From the NCBI GenBank assembly GCA_046330395.1, contig JAXLSS010000012.1, forward strand, positions 1-64,000: 64,000 nt of DNA, given 5' to 3'. The stretch is from Ga0077560 sp046330395 (lineage in GTDB: Bacteria; Actinomycetota; Thermoleophilia; Miltoncostaeales; Miltoncostaeaceae). Positions 15,380 to 23,542 of this stretch are shown here, in pieces; positions within the stretch are counted from its first letter, which is position 1, and the number at the start of each line of letters is the position of its first letter. A model generated the notes under the pieces. It was not told where the DNA came from, ran no database searches, and saw only the letters and a program-made list of their open reading frames with translations. Both the position numbers and the translations under genes were made by a program.

Positions 15380-17425
15380 ATGCCCGTCAAGCTCGCCGGT
15401 GCCATCGTGGCACCGGTCGTCGCCGCCACGGCCATGCTCTCGGTCGTGGCCACGGGAGGTGCGAACGGCCCCACGGCCACCGCGCCGGGCGACATCCGGG
15501 GAAGCGTGAGCGGCCCGAACGGCCCGGAGGCCGGCGTGTGGGTGATCGCCGAGACCGACGGCCTGGGCACGCCGTACCGCAAGATCGTGGTGACCGACGG
15601 CAGGGGCCGCTTCGTGATCCCGCAGCTGCCCGCCGCCGCCTACCAGGTGTGGGTGCGTGGATACGGCCTGAAGGACTCCGCCAAGGTGGCGGCCGCCCCG
15701 GGCGCCCGCCACGTGAGCGTGCCCGTGCAGACGGCCGACGCCGCGCAGGCCGCCAGCGTCTACCCGGCCAACTACTGGCTGTCGCTGATGAAGGCGCCCA
15801 GCGACGTCCCGGACGCCGGCGCGTTCTTCAACAACTTCAAGCTGGGTTGCGAGCTGTGCCACCAGATCGGCTCCCAGCCCACCCGGTCGATCCCCACCCG
15901 GGACGAGCTGGACCACGTGCTGCAGGAGGCCAGCGTGATGAGCGCCACGGCCGACGGGCTGGGCCGGGCACGCACGCTGGACATGGTGTCCAACTGGATC
16001 GCGGGCATTCGCGCGGGCCAGACCCCGCCGGCGCCGCCGCGCCCCACCGGCATCGAGCGCAACATCGTGATCACCGAGTGGGCGTGGGGCAACTCCACGT
16101 CCTACGCGCACGACGAGATCGCCACCGACAAGCGCAACCCCACCCTCAACGCCAACGGCCGCGTCTACGGCGTGGACCTGGGCAACGACCACGTGCTGTG
16201 GGTGGACCCGCTCACCAACCAAACCGGCCAGATCAGCGTGCCCACCCAGAACGGGTTCTCCACGCCGTGGTGCAGCCAGACGTACGTGGGCCCCACCGGC
16301 GGCACGCCGTCACCCAACGGCTTCGGCACCCTCGGCTGCCCGGTGCAGGGCGCGGAGAGCGAGAACCTGGGCGCGTACAACAACCCGGCCAACCCGCACA
16401 ACCCGATGATGGACGCCAAGGGCCGGGTGTGGTTCACCACCCAGATCCGGCGCGAATGGGCCCAGGACCTGCCCGAGTTCTGCGCCACCGACCCGGTGAT
16501 CGAGCAGAACCGGCATCATCGGCAGCTGGGCTACTACGACCCGAAGACCGGGAAGATCCAGCTGATCGACACCTGCTACGGCACCCACCACCTGCAGTTC
16601 GACGCGCGGGGGCGGCTGTGGCTCAGCGGCGACAGCTACGTGCTGGGCTGGTTCGACCCGTCCAAGTTCGACCCCGCCCACCCCGAGACCATGCGGCGCG
16701 CACAGGGCTGGTCGGAGGTGAAGGTGGACGCCAACGGCGACGGCGTGAAGGACACGCCCGTCGTGGGCTTCAACTACGGCATCATCCCCAACCCCGTCGA
16801 CGGCAGCGTCTGGACGGCGCAGCCCGGCACGGGCGCCAGGGGGCTCATCGTGCGCTACGACCCGTCCAAGGACACCTTCGAGGCGTACGCCCCGCCGGAG
16901 CCCGGCTCGGGTCCGCGCGGCGTTGACGTGGACAGCCACGGCGTCATCTGGGCCTCCCTCGGCGGCAGCGGCGACCTGGCGTCGTTCGACCGCCGCAAGT
17001 GCCACCGGACATGGGGCACCGGCGATCAGTGCCCGGAGGGCTGGACGCTGTACCGCAGCCCCGGCCCGTCCATGAAGAACGCGGACGGCACCCCCAACCG
17101 CAAGGGCGCCGACTTCCACTACTACCTGTGGGTGGACCAGTACAACACGCTGGGGATGGGCCGCGACGTGGTCGTCCTCAACGGCACCGGCTCCGACTCA
17201 CTGCTGGCGTTCGACCAGCACACCAAGCGGTTCACCACCATCCGCATCCCGTACCCGCTGGACACGTTCACCCGTGGCCTGGACGGCCGCATCGACGACG
17301 CGAACGCGGGCTGGAAGGGACGCGGGCTGTGGTTCGACAATGGCCTGGATCCGCTGCTGCACTCCGAGGTGCAGCAGTCCTACGTGGGCAAGATCCAGCT
17401 GCGACCGAACCCGCTGGCCCACTGA
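15380..17425 (+). CDS. Secreted propeller protein with carboxypeptidase-like domain and CXXCH motif
   Basis: The protein has 681 residues with GGGGGA upstream of ATG 15380. A signal peptide covers residues 1-28 (LAGAIVAPVVAATAMLSVVA). Residues 38-110 form a carboxypeptidase-regulatory-like beta sandwich (IRGSVSGPNGPEAGVWV, GRFVIPQLPAAAYQVWVRG). C157-E-L-C160-H161 is a CXXCH heme-c attachment motif. Residues from about 230 make repeated strands like those of virginiamycin B lyase-type propellers (RVWFTTQI, GRLWLSGDS, GVIWASLGG). It is likely a periplasmic or extracellular protein, possibly a covalent heme protein with a redox or binding role. It lies inside the sugar regulon but has its own site and terminators on both sides. 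Function is unknown. Confidence 0.82.
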   Translation: MPVKLAGAIVAPVVAATAMLSVVATGGANGPTATAPGDIRGSVSGPNGPEAGVWVIAETDGLGTPYRKIVVTDGRGRFVIPQLPAAAYQVWVRGYGLKDSAKVAAAPGARHVSVPVQTADAAQAASVYPANYWLSLMKAPSDVPDAGAFFNNFKLGCELCHQIGSQPTRSIPTRDELDHVLQEASVMSATADGLGRARTLDMVSNWIAGIRAGQTPPAPPRPTGIERNIVITEWAWGNSTSYAHDEIATDKRNPTLNANGRVYGVDLGNDHVLWVDPLTNQTGQISVPTQNGFSTPWCSQTYVGPTGGTPSPNGFGTLGCPVQGAESENLGAYNNPANPHNPMMDAKGRVWFTTQIRREWAQDLPEFCATDPVIEQNRHHRQLGYYDPKTGKIQLIDTCYGTHHLQFDARGRLWLSGDSYVLGWFDPSKFDPAHPETMRRAQGWSEVKVDANGDGVKDTPVVGFNYGIIPNPVDGSVWTAQPGTGARGLIVRYDPSKDTFEAYAPPEPGSGPRGVDVDSHGVIWASLGGSGDLASFDRRKCHRTWGTGDQCPEGWTLYRSPGPSMKNADGTPNRKGADFHYYLWVDQYNTLGMGRDVVVLNGTGSDSLLAFDQHTKRFTTIRIPYPLDTFTRGLDGRIDDANAGWKGRGLWFDNGLDPLLHSEVQQSYVGKIQLRPNPLAH

Positions 17426-17436
17426 CGCACCGCGCG

Positions 17437-17471
17437 ACGAGGGCCGGGTCCCACGGGGATCCGGCCCTCGT
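17437..17471. terminator. Bidirectional hairpin terminator
   Basis: ACGAGGGCCGG (17437-17447) pairs perfectly with CCGGCCCTCGT (17461-17471), with further pairing inside the loop. It sits between the converging propeller-protein gene and the GH13 gene and serves both. Confidence 0.75.
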
Positions 17472-17482
17472 GGCCGTGCGGG

Positions 17483-19099
17483 TCACAGCGCGTACCACAC
17501 GGCCTGATCGGGCGCCACGTGACCGTCCGCGCGGCCGCGGGGATCGGAACGCACCAGCACCCGCGCCCCCGCGGGCAGCGCGACGTCGGCGCCGCCGAGA
17601 TTCACCAGCACCCTGAGGCCCTCACCGCGCGCGAAGTGCAGCACCCCATCGTCCCCCGGCAGCCAGCGCAGATCCGGCCCGGCCAGGTCCGTCAGCTCGC
17701 GACGCAGCCGCAACAGGTGGCGGTGCAGGGACAGCGTGGAACCGGGGTCCGCCGCCTGGCGCTCCGCGGTCAACCGCGCCCAACCGGCCGGCTGACGCAG
17801 CCACGGCGGTGGCGCCCCCTCCGGGCTGAAGCCGAACGGCGGGGCCTCGCCCGACCAGGGCAGCGGCACACGGCAGCCGTCGCGGCCCGGCACCGCGCCG
17901 CCCGTGCGGGCGAAGATGGGATCGTCACGCTCCTCGGGGCGGAAGTGTTCCACCTCCTCCAGCCCCAGCTCGTCGCCCTGGTAGATGTAGGCGCCGCCCG
18001 GGAGGGCCAGCATCAGCGCGCTCGCCGCGCGGGCCCGCCGCAGGCCCGCCTCCCCGCCGCCGTACCGGCTGACCACCCGCGGCAGGTCGTGGTTGCCCAG
18101 CACCCAGCTGGGGCTCGCCCCCACCGCGGCGCACCCGCGGATGGTGTCGTCGATCACCCGCCGCAGCTCCGCCGCATCCCACGGGACCTTCAGGAAGGCG
18201 AAGTTGAAGGTGCTGTGCAGCTCGTCGGGGCGCACGTACCGCATGCAGGCCTCGGTGTCGCCCATTTCGGCCTCGGCCACGAACATCATGTCCGGGTGAC
18301 CGGGCTGCAGCCGGGCGCGCCAGGAACGCAGGATGTCGTGCACTTCCTCCCGATCCCAGTGGGGATGGTCGGCCACATCCCACGCCCGCGCCACCTCGTG
18401 TGCCGGCAGCGGCAGGTCCGCGTACCCCACGTCGGGCAGTCCCGCCGCCTTGGCCAGGCCGTTGGCCACGTCCACGCGGAACCCGTCCACGCCGCGCGCC
18501 AGCCAGAACCGCATGATCGACAGGAACTCCTCGCGCACCTCCGGGTTGCCCCAGTTCAGATCCGGCTGCTGGGGCGCGCACAGGTGCAGGTACCACCCTC
18601 CGGACTCGCCGGGCACCGGCGTCCACGCCGGTCCGCCGAAGCAGCTGCGCCAGTCGTTGGGGGGCTCGGCCCCGTCGGCCCCCCGGCCCGGGTGGAAGTG
18701 GTACCGCCGCCGCGCCGCCGAGTCCGGCGCCGCCGCGAGCGCCTCCTGGAACCAGGCGTGCCGGTCGGAGGTGTGGTTGGGCACCAGGTCCACGATCACG
18801 CGCAGGCCGTGGCCGTGGGCCGCCGCGATGAGGCCCTCGGCATCCGCCAGCGTGCCGAACATGGGGTCCACGTCGCGGTGATCGCTGACGTCATAGCCGG
18901 CATCCACCATCGGCGAGGCGTACCAGGGGTTGATCCAGATCCCGTCCACGCCCAGGTCACGCAGGTACGGCAGCCGGTCCTGGATCCCGGCGATGTCGCC
19001 GATCCCGTCCCCGTTCCGGTCGGCGAAGCTGCGGATGTAGACCTGGTGGATCACCGCCCGGCGCCACCACTCCGACCCGGGCTGCACGGTGCTGGACAC
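17483..19099 (-). CDS. GH13 alpha-glucosidase
   Basis: The protein has 538 residues. GH13 regions in order: VDLVPNHTSDRHAWF, DGFRVDVANG with nucleophile D210, FVAEAEM with acid/base E276 (or E278), and VLGNHDLP with D338. The start WWRRAVIHQVYIRSF, then NGDGIGDIAGI, is typical of the oligo-1,6-glucosidase/alpha-glucosidase/trehalose hydrolase subgroup (calcium-site DRNGDG). GTG 19099 lies six bases after TAGCGT. No signal peptide, so it acts in the cytosol on imported glucosides, probably sucrose, maltose or similar. The LacI operator at 19130-19143 covers its -35. It is divergent from lacI. Confidence 0.9.
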   Translation of the reverse strand: MSSTVQPGSEWWRRAVIHQVYIRSFADRNGDGIGDIAGIQDRLPYLRDLGVDGIWINPWYASPMVDAGYDVSDHRDVDPMFGTLADAEGLIAAAHGHGLRVIVDLVPNHTSDRHAWFQEALAAAPDSAARRRYHFHPGRGADGAEPPNDWRSCFGGPAWTPVPGESGGWYLHLCAPQQPDLNWGNPEVREEFLSIMRFWLARGVDGFRVDVANGLAKAAGLPDVGYADLPLPAHEVARAWDVADHPHWDREEVHDILRSWRARLQPGHPDMMFVAEAEMGDTEACMRYVRPDELHSTFNFAFLKVPWDAAELRRVIDDTIRGCAAVGASPSWVLGNHDLPRVVSRYGGGEAGLRRARAASALMLALPGGAYIYQGDELGLEEVEHFRPEERDDPIFARTGGAVPGRDGCRVPLPWSGEAPPFGFSPEGAPPPWLRQPAGWARLTAERQAADPGSTLSLHRHLLRLRRELTDLAGPDLRWLPGDDGVLHFARGEGLRVLVNLGGADVALPAGARVLVRSDPRGRADGHVAPDQAVWYAL

Positions 19100-19105
19100 G
19101 CGGCG

Positions 19106-19143
19106 ACGCTACCGCAGGAGGCCCGGCTTTGGAAGCGCTTCCA
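19106..19143 (-). promoter_or_regulatory. Promoter and perfect LacI-type operator of the GH13 gene
   Basis: TGGAAGCGCTTCCA at 19130-19143 is a perfect palindrome. On the minus strand its end supplies a -35-like TTCCAA (19134 to 19129). TAGCGT (19111 to 19106) follows after 17 bases and is six bases before GTG 19099. The layout equals that of the GH32/68 operon. Confidence 0.78.
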
Positions 19144-19161
19144 GAATCTGCGGTCACACCA

Positions 19162-19212
19162 TTGACACACCGCTCGGAGGAAAGTTAGGTTCCGCACATG
19201 GAAGCGGTTCCA
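19162..19212 (+). promoter_or_regulatory. lacI promoter with operator over the start codon
   Basis: TTGACA (19162-19167), 17 bases, then TTAGGT (19185-19190), seven bases before ATG 19198: a leaderless promoter. TGGAAGCGGTTCCA at 19199-19212 overlaps the start codon and would give autorepression. The CGGAGG at 19175-19180 is too far from the ATG to act as a ribosome-binding site. Confidence 0.72.
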
Positions 19213-20241
19213 GACCGTTCGGGCACCCGACGCACCGTCACCATCGCCACCGTGGCCCGGCACGCCGGCGTGGGCACCGGCACCGTGTCACGGGTCATCA
19301 ACGGGGCCCCTGGCGTGGCCCCCGACACGCGCGACCGGGTGCTGGCCGTCATCCGCACGCTGGACTACCAGCCCAGCCAGATCGCCCGCAGCCTCTCCCT
19401 GGGCCGCACCTCGAGCATCGCCGCGGTGGTGCCGTTCTTCACCCATCCCTCCGCCGTGGAACGTCTGCGGGGGGTTGTGCGCACCCTCACCGAGGAGCGC
19501 TACGACATCGCCCTGCATGACGTGGAGCTGCGCGAGCAGCGCGACCTGCGGCTGCGCGCGCTGGCCGCACCGAGCGGCAAGGCCGACGGCGTGGTCATCG
19601 TCTCCCTGCCCCCCACCGACGCCGAGGTGCAGCGGTTCGTGGAGGCCGGCACGCCCGTGGTGCTGCTGGACGCCCACCACCCCCAGCTGCCCAGCATCGT
19701 CACCGACAACGTCGCCGGGGGCGAGCTGGCCACGCGGCACCTGCTGGACCTGGGACACCGCCGCATCGCGTTCATCGGCGACCCGCCGGCCAACCCCTAC
19801 GGCTTCACCTCCAGCGTCGACCGCCGCACCGGCTACACCAACGCGCTCGTGGCGCACGGCATCACGCCCGACCCGGCATACATCGCCGAGGGCGCACACG
19901 ACCGAGAGGTGGCCTACGGCCTCACCGAGGCACTGATGGACGGCCCGATGCCACCCCCCACCGCCGTGTTCGTGGCCAGCGACACCCAGGCCCTCGGGGT
20001 GCTGGCGGCCGCCCGCGACCGCGGCCTGCGCGTGCCCGACGACCTGTCGGTGATCGGCTTCGACGACATCGAGACCGCCGAGCTGGTGGGCCTCACCACC
20101 GTGCGCCAGCCGCTGCAGCACAGCGGCGAGCTGGCGGCCCGCCTGCTGCTGCAGGCCATCCGGGGCGAGGACCCCGACCCCATGCTCACCACGCTGCGGA
20201 TCGAGCTGTCGGTCCGCAGCACCACCGCCCCGCCCGCATGA
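19198..20241 (+). CDS. LacI family transcriptional regulator of the sugar regulon
   Basis: The protein has 347 residues. The N-terminal HTH and hinge are standard: TVTIATVARHAGVGTGTVSR, VINGAPGVAPDTRDRVL and LDYQPSQIARSL. The effector domain follows with FIGDPPANPYG, VFVASDTQALGVL and LSVIGFDDIETAEL. It stands between the divergent GH13 gene and the ABC importer. Matching palindromes lie upstream of both and of the GH32/68 operon, plus one on its own start codon. It should repress all four until the inducing sugar, perhaps sucrose or a phosphate-free glucoside, binds. Confidence 0.93.
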   Translation: MEAVPDRSGTRRTVTIATVARHAGVGTGTVSRVINGAPGVAPDTRDRVLAVIRTLDYQPSQIARSLSLGRTSSIAAVVPFFTHPSAVERLRGVVRTLTEERYDIALHDVELREQRDLRLRALAAPSGKADGVVIVSLPPTDAEVQRFVEAGTPVVLLDAHHPQLPSIVTDNVAGGELATRHLLDLGHRRIAFIGDPPANPYGFTSSVDRRTGYTNALVAHGITPDPAYIAEGAHDREVAYGLTEALMDGPMPPPTAVFVASDTQALGVLAAARDRGLRVPDDLSVIGFDDIETAELVGLTTVRQPLQHSGELAARLLLQAIRGEDPDPMLTTLRIELSVRSTTAPPA

Positions 20242-20258
20242 CCCGTTTTCGCCCGCGG

Positions 20259-20274
20259 TTGGCACCGCTTCCAA
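20259..20274 (+). promoter_or_regulatory. LacI-type operator upstream of the ABC importer
   Basis: The element TTGGCACCGCTTCCAA carries one mismatch from the TGGAA-N4-TTCCA palindrome. Its right end gives TTCCAA as -35, and CCGGAT lies 18 bases on. It is 60 bases before the binding-protein start. Confidence 0.6.
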
Positions 20275-20332
20275 TCCACCCAACTCGGCCGACCGGATCA
20301 CCCCCGGCCACCTCACGAAGGGGACACACCTC

Positions 20333-21665
20333 ATGAGATCCACCCGACGCCTCCTCGGCACCGCGCTGGTCGGCGCCGCCTCCATCGCGCTGGTCGCCTG
20401 CGGGAGCAGCTCCAGCAAGTCGTCGTCCTCCACCTCCTCGGGCACCGCCAGCGGCAGCATCGTGGTGTGGGCCCATGGTGGTGCGACCGACGCCGAGAAG
20501 GCCGCCACCCAGGCCGCCATCAAGGCGTTCAACGCCTCGCAGAGCAACATCACGGCCTCGCTGAAGTGGATTCCCGACCAGCAGAAGGTCATCACCGCCA
20601 CGCCCGCCAGCCAGCTGGGCGACGTGATCGAGTCCGATGGTGAGGCCATGTCGGCCAACGCCTACGCCAAGAAGCTGCAGCCGCTCGACGGCCTGGTGTC
20701 GCAGGACACCCTGGACAACCAGAACGTGTCGGTGGTGGCGCAGAACACCTTCGCCGGCGACAACAAGCGCTACGAGGTGTCGATGTACGACTCCGGCCTG
20801 GCGCTGTACGGCAACAAGAAGCTGCTGGACGCCGCGGGCGTCAAGTACCCCACCACGTGGGACAAGGCGTGGACCGCCGACCAGTTCACCCAGGTCCTCA
20901 AGACCCTCGCCGCCAAGGACAAGGACCACAAGGTCCTGGACATCAAGGAGAACTACGGCCTGTCGGGCTACAGCTCCTACGCCATGCTGCCCATCGTCAA
21001 CTCGGCGGGCCACCTGGCCATGGAGAACGGCAAGGCCGTGGGCGCCCTGGACAACGCCGCGGTGGTGAAGGCCTTCCAGACGTTCGCCTCCTGGAAGCCG
21101 TACACCGACGCCAACGCCGACGACAAGGCCTTCGTCACCGGCCGTGTCTCCCTGTCGTGGGTGGGCCACTGGGTCTACAACGACTACAAGAAGGCGCTGG
21201 GCGCCAACCTGGTGGTGATCCCGCTGCCCAACTTCGGCGCGGGCGCCAAGACCGGCCAGGGCTCGCTGGCCTGGGGCATCAGCGCCGGCACGAAGAACCC
21301 GAAGGCCGCCGCAGCGTTCCTGGACTTCCTCATGAAGGACCAGAACGTGAAGGCCATGACCAGCGCCAACGGGGCGCCTCCCGGCACCAAGACCGTGATG
21401 GCGGCGAGCCCCCTGTACAAGACCACCGGCCCGCTGACGCTGTACTCGTACGCGCTGCAGCACTCCTGTGGCACGGCCATGCCCACCGCCAGCTGCGTGG
21501 CGGTGCCGCGCACGGTGTCGGCCGGGTGGCCCACCATCAGCACCAGCTTCGGCCAGGCCGTGGCGGACATCTGGAGCGGGGCCAACCCGCAGAGCGCGCT
21601 CACCAAGGCCGCCAAGGCCATCGACCAGGACTTCACCGACAACGACGGGCTACGCCGTCAAGTAG
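20333..21665 (+). CDS. Sugar ABC transporter substrate-binding lipoprotein (frameshifted near its end)
   Basis: A signal peptide ends in the lipobox LVAC (ALVACGSSS), so this is a membrane-anchored lipoprotein, followed by a Ser/Thr-rich linker. IVVWAHGG, PASQLGDVIESDGE, YGNKKLLDAAGVKYPTTWD and WGISAGTKNPKAAAAFLDFL are typical of family 1 (CUT1) sugar-binding proteins. GAAGGGG precedes ATG 20333. The true C-terminus DGYAVK and TAG at 21663-21665 lie one base out of frame: a GGG at 21647-21649 should be GG. As sequenced, the frame instead reads on to 22672 through the permease gene in the wrong phase, giving an implausible 779-residue product. With the permeases and MsmK-like ATPase it imports the regulon's sugar. 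Confidence 0.85.
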
Positions 21666-21725
21666 GACCCCCCGACCGGACCGGGGCGCCCCCGCCGCCC
21701 CGGTCCCCGACCCCGGGAGCCACCC

Positions 21726-22682
21726 GTGAGCACGCACCCCGTGCCCGCCGCCGACCCGCCGACGGCCCCAGACCATCCAGCGGTGACCCGTCGCGACACC
21801 GGGGCGGCGCTGCTGTTCATGACGCCCGCGATGATCGGGCTGATCGCCTTCGTGCTGATCCCGTTCATCGTCGCGGCGTGGCTGTCGCTGCACCGCGTGC
21901 ACCTCAACTCGCCCCTGCCCGACAGGTGGATGGGCCTGGAGCAGTACAAGCGCATCCTGGTGGACTCCTCCACACGCTCGGACTTCTACCGGGGGCTCAT
22001 CAACAACTTCATCTTCGCGGTGGTGGTGGTGCCGCTGCAGACCGGGCTGGCACTGGCCCTGGCGCTGCTGCTCAACCGCCCGCTGCGCGGCATGGCGGTG
22101 TTCCGCACCTTCTTCTTCATGCCCGTGGTGTTCCCGATGGCGCTGGTGACCGTGATCTGGAAGCTGATCTACTCACGCGACCAGATCGGGCTGCTCAACA
22201 GCGTCATCCACAGCGTCACCTTCGGCGCGGTGGGACCCATCGACTGGCTGGGCGATACCAAATGGGCCATGGCGGCCATCATCCTGCTGTCCATCTGGCA
22301 GGGCGTGGGGTTCCAGATGATCATCATCCTGGCCGGCCTGCAGGGCATCTCGCCCACGCTGTACGAGGCCGCGTCCATCGACAAGGCCGGCCGCTGGGCG
22401 CAGTTCATGCACGTCACGGTGCCGGGGTTGCGGAACACCCTGATCTTCGTGTCGATGGTGACCACCATCTTCGCGTTCCGGCTGTTCGACCAGGTGTTCA
22501 TCCTCACCAAGGGTGGGCCCAACGGCTCCACCACCACCGTGATGTACCAGGCGGTGGACTCGGCCTTCTCCTCCGGCAACGTGGGGAAGGGCGCGGCCAT
22601 CACCATGGTGTTCGTGGTGATCGTGGTGGCCATCACCATCGTCCAGCGGTTGCTGCTCAAAGAGGAGCGTGAGATCTCATGA
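21726..22682 (+). CDS. Sugar ABC transporter permease, MalF/UgpA type
   Basis: The protein has 318 residues from GTG 21726. Six hydrophobic helices are visible, beginning with LLFMTPAMIGLIAFVLIPF. The EAA loop EAASIDKAGRWAQFMHVTVP contacts the ATPase. It pairs with the second permease 22679-23539, which it overlaps by four bases (ATGA). This is the usual first permease of CUT1 carbohydrate importers. It sits in the inner membrane and is presumably controlled by the LacI operator upstream of the binding-protein gene. Confidence 0.93.
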   Translation: MSTHPVPAADPPTAPDHPAVTRRDTGAALLFMTPAMIGLIAFVLIPFIVAAWLSLHRVHLNSPLPDRWMGLEQYKRILVDSSTRSDFYRGLINNFIFAVVVVPLQTGLALALALLLNRPLRGMAVFRTFFFMPVVFPMALVTVIWKLIYSRDQIGLLNSVIHSVTFGAVGPIDWLGDTKWAMAAIILLSIWQGVGFQMIIILAGLQGISPTLYEAASIDKAGRWAQFMHVTVPGLRNTLIFVSMVTTIFAFRLFDQVFILTKGGPNGSTTTVMYQAVDSAFSSGNVGKGAAITMVFVVIVVAITIVQRLLLKEEREIS

Positions 22683-23539
22683 GCGCCACCACCGACGCCT
22701 CCCGTCGTCCCGGCCTGGTGTCACGCATCGTCACCTACGTGGTGATGTCGGTGCTCACCTTCGTGTTCGCCTCACCCATCATCTACCTGGTGGTGGGCAG
22801 CCTGAAGCCCACCGACCGGGTGCTGGACGGCCTCAACGGGTTCCTGCCAACGGGGCTCACGTTCAGCAACTACGACAAGGTGCTGAACCGCTTCTCCACC
22901 GATGCGTCCGGACACTTCAGCGACTTCTACCTGACGTCCCTGATCGTGTCGTTCTTCGTGGTGGTGGGCGGCCTCCTGGTGAACTCCATGGCGGCCTACG
23001 CCCTGTCACGACTGCGCTGGCGCGGCCGGGAGGCCGCACTCATCGCGGTGATCCTGCTGGTGATCCTGCCGTTCGAGGCCATCGCGGTGCCGTTGTTCTA
23101 CATGCTCAACGACTACCGCAACACGTACTGGGTGCAGTTCGTCCCGTTCATCTCGAACGCGTTCTCGATCTACCTCTTCTACACGTTCTTCGCCGGCCTG
23201 CCGAAGCAGCTGGACGAGGCGGCGCGCATCGACGGCGCGGGTCCCTTCGCCACCTTCTTCCGGATCATCGTGCCCATGTCCAAGCCGGTGTTCGCCTCGG
23301 TGGCCATCCTGCAGTTCGTGGCCTCGTGGGGGCAGTTCCTGTGGCCCGTGATGATGGTGGACGAGCCGCAGGTGCGTCCCCTGCCGCTGCAGATCAGCGT
23401 GTTCCAGTCGCAGCCGCCGTACGCCTGGGGCGAGATCTTCGCCTTCGGGGTGCTGATGGTGCTGCCCGTCCTGATCGTGTTCCTGTTGTTCCAGCGCTGG
23501 TTCGTCCAGAGCGTGGCCTCCGCCGGATTGAAAGGCTGA
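22679..23539 (+). CDS. Sugar ABC transporter permease, MalG/UgpE type
   Basis: The protein has 286 residues with six predicted helices. The start (VTYVVMSVLTFVFASPIIYL) and the EAA motif EAARIDGAGPFATFFRIIVP are those of the second CUT1 permease. ATG 22679 overlaps the preceding stop. The ATPase gene starts three bases after its own stop, so all components are in one operon. The pair forms the membrane channel for the sugar. Confidence 0.93.
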   Translation: MSATTDASRRPGLVSRIVTYVVMSVLTFVFASPIIYLVVGSLKPTDRVLDGLNGFLPTGLTFSNYDKVLNRFSTDASGHFSDFYLTSLIVSFFVVVGGLLVNSMAAYALSRLRWRGREAALIAVILLVILPFEAIAVPLFYMLNDYRNTYWVQFVPFISNAFSIYLFYTFFAGLPKQLDEAARIDGAGPFATFFRIIVPMSKPVFASVAILQFVASWGQFLWPVMMVDEPQVRPLPLQISVFQSQPPYAWGEIFAFGVLMVLPVLIVFLLFQRWFVQSVASAGLKG

Positions 23540-23542
23540 CCC

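Noticed and set aside
17519..19165. A 548-residue plus-strand open frame across the GH13 gene
   Set aside because: The GH13 gene has all catalytic motifs. The antisense product is Arg/His/Val-rich without motifs and would overlap the operators.
20333..22672. A 779-residue fusion of the sugar-binding protein to downstream sequence
   Set aside because: The second half is the permease gene read in the wrong phase. A one-base indel at 21647 explains it better.
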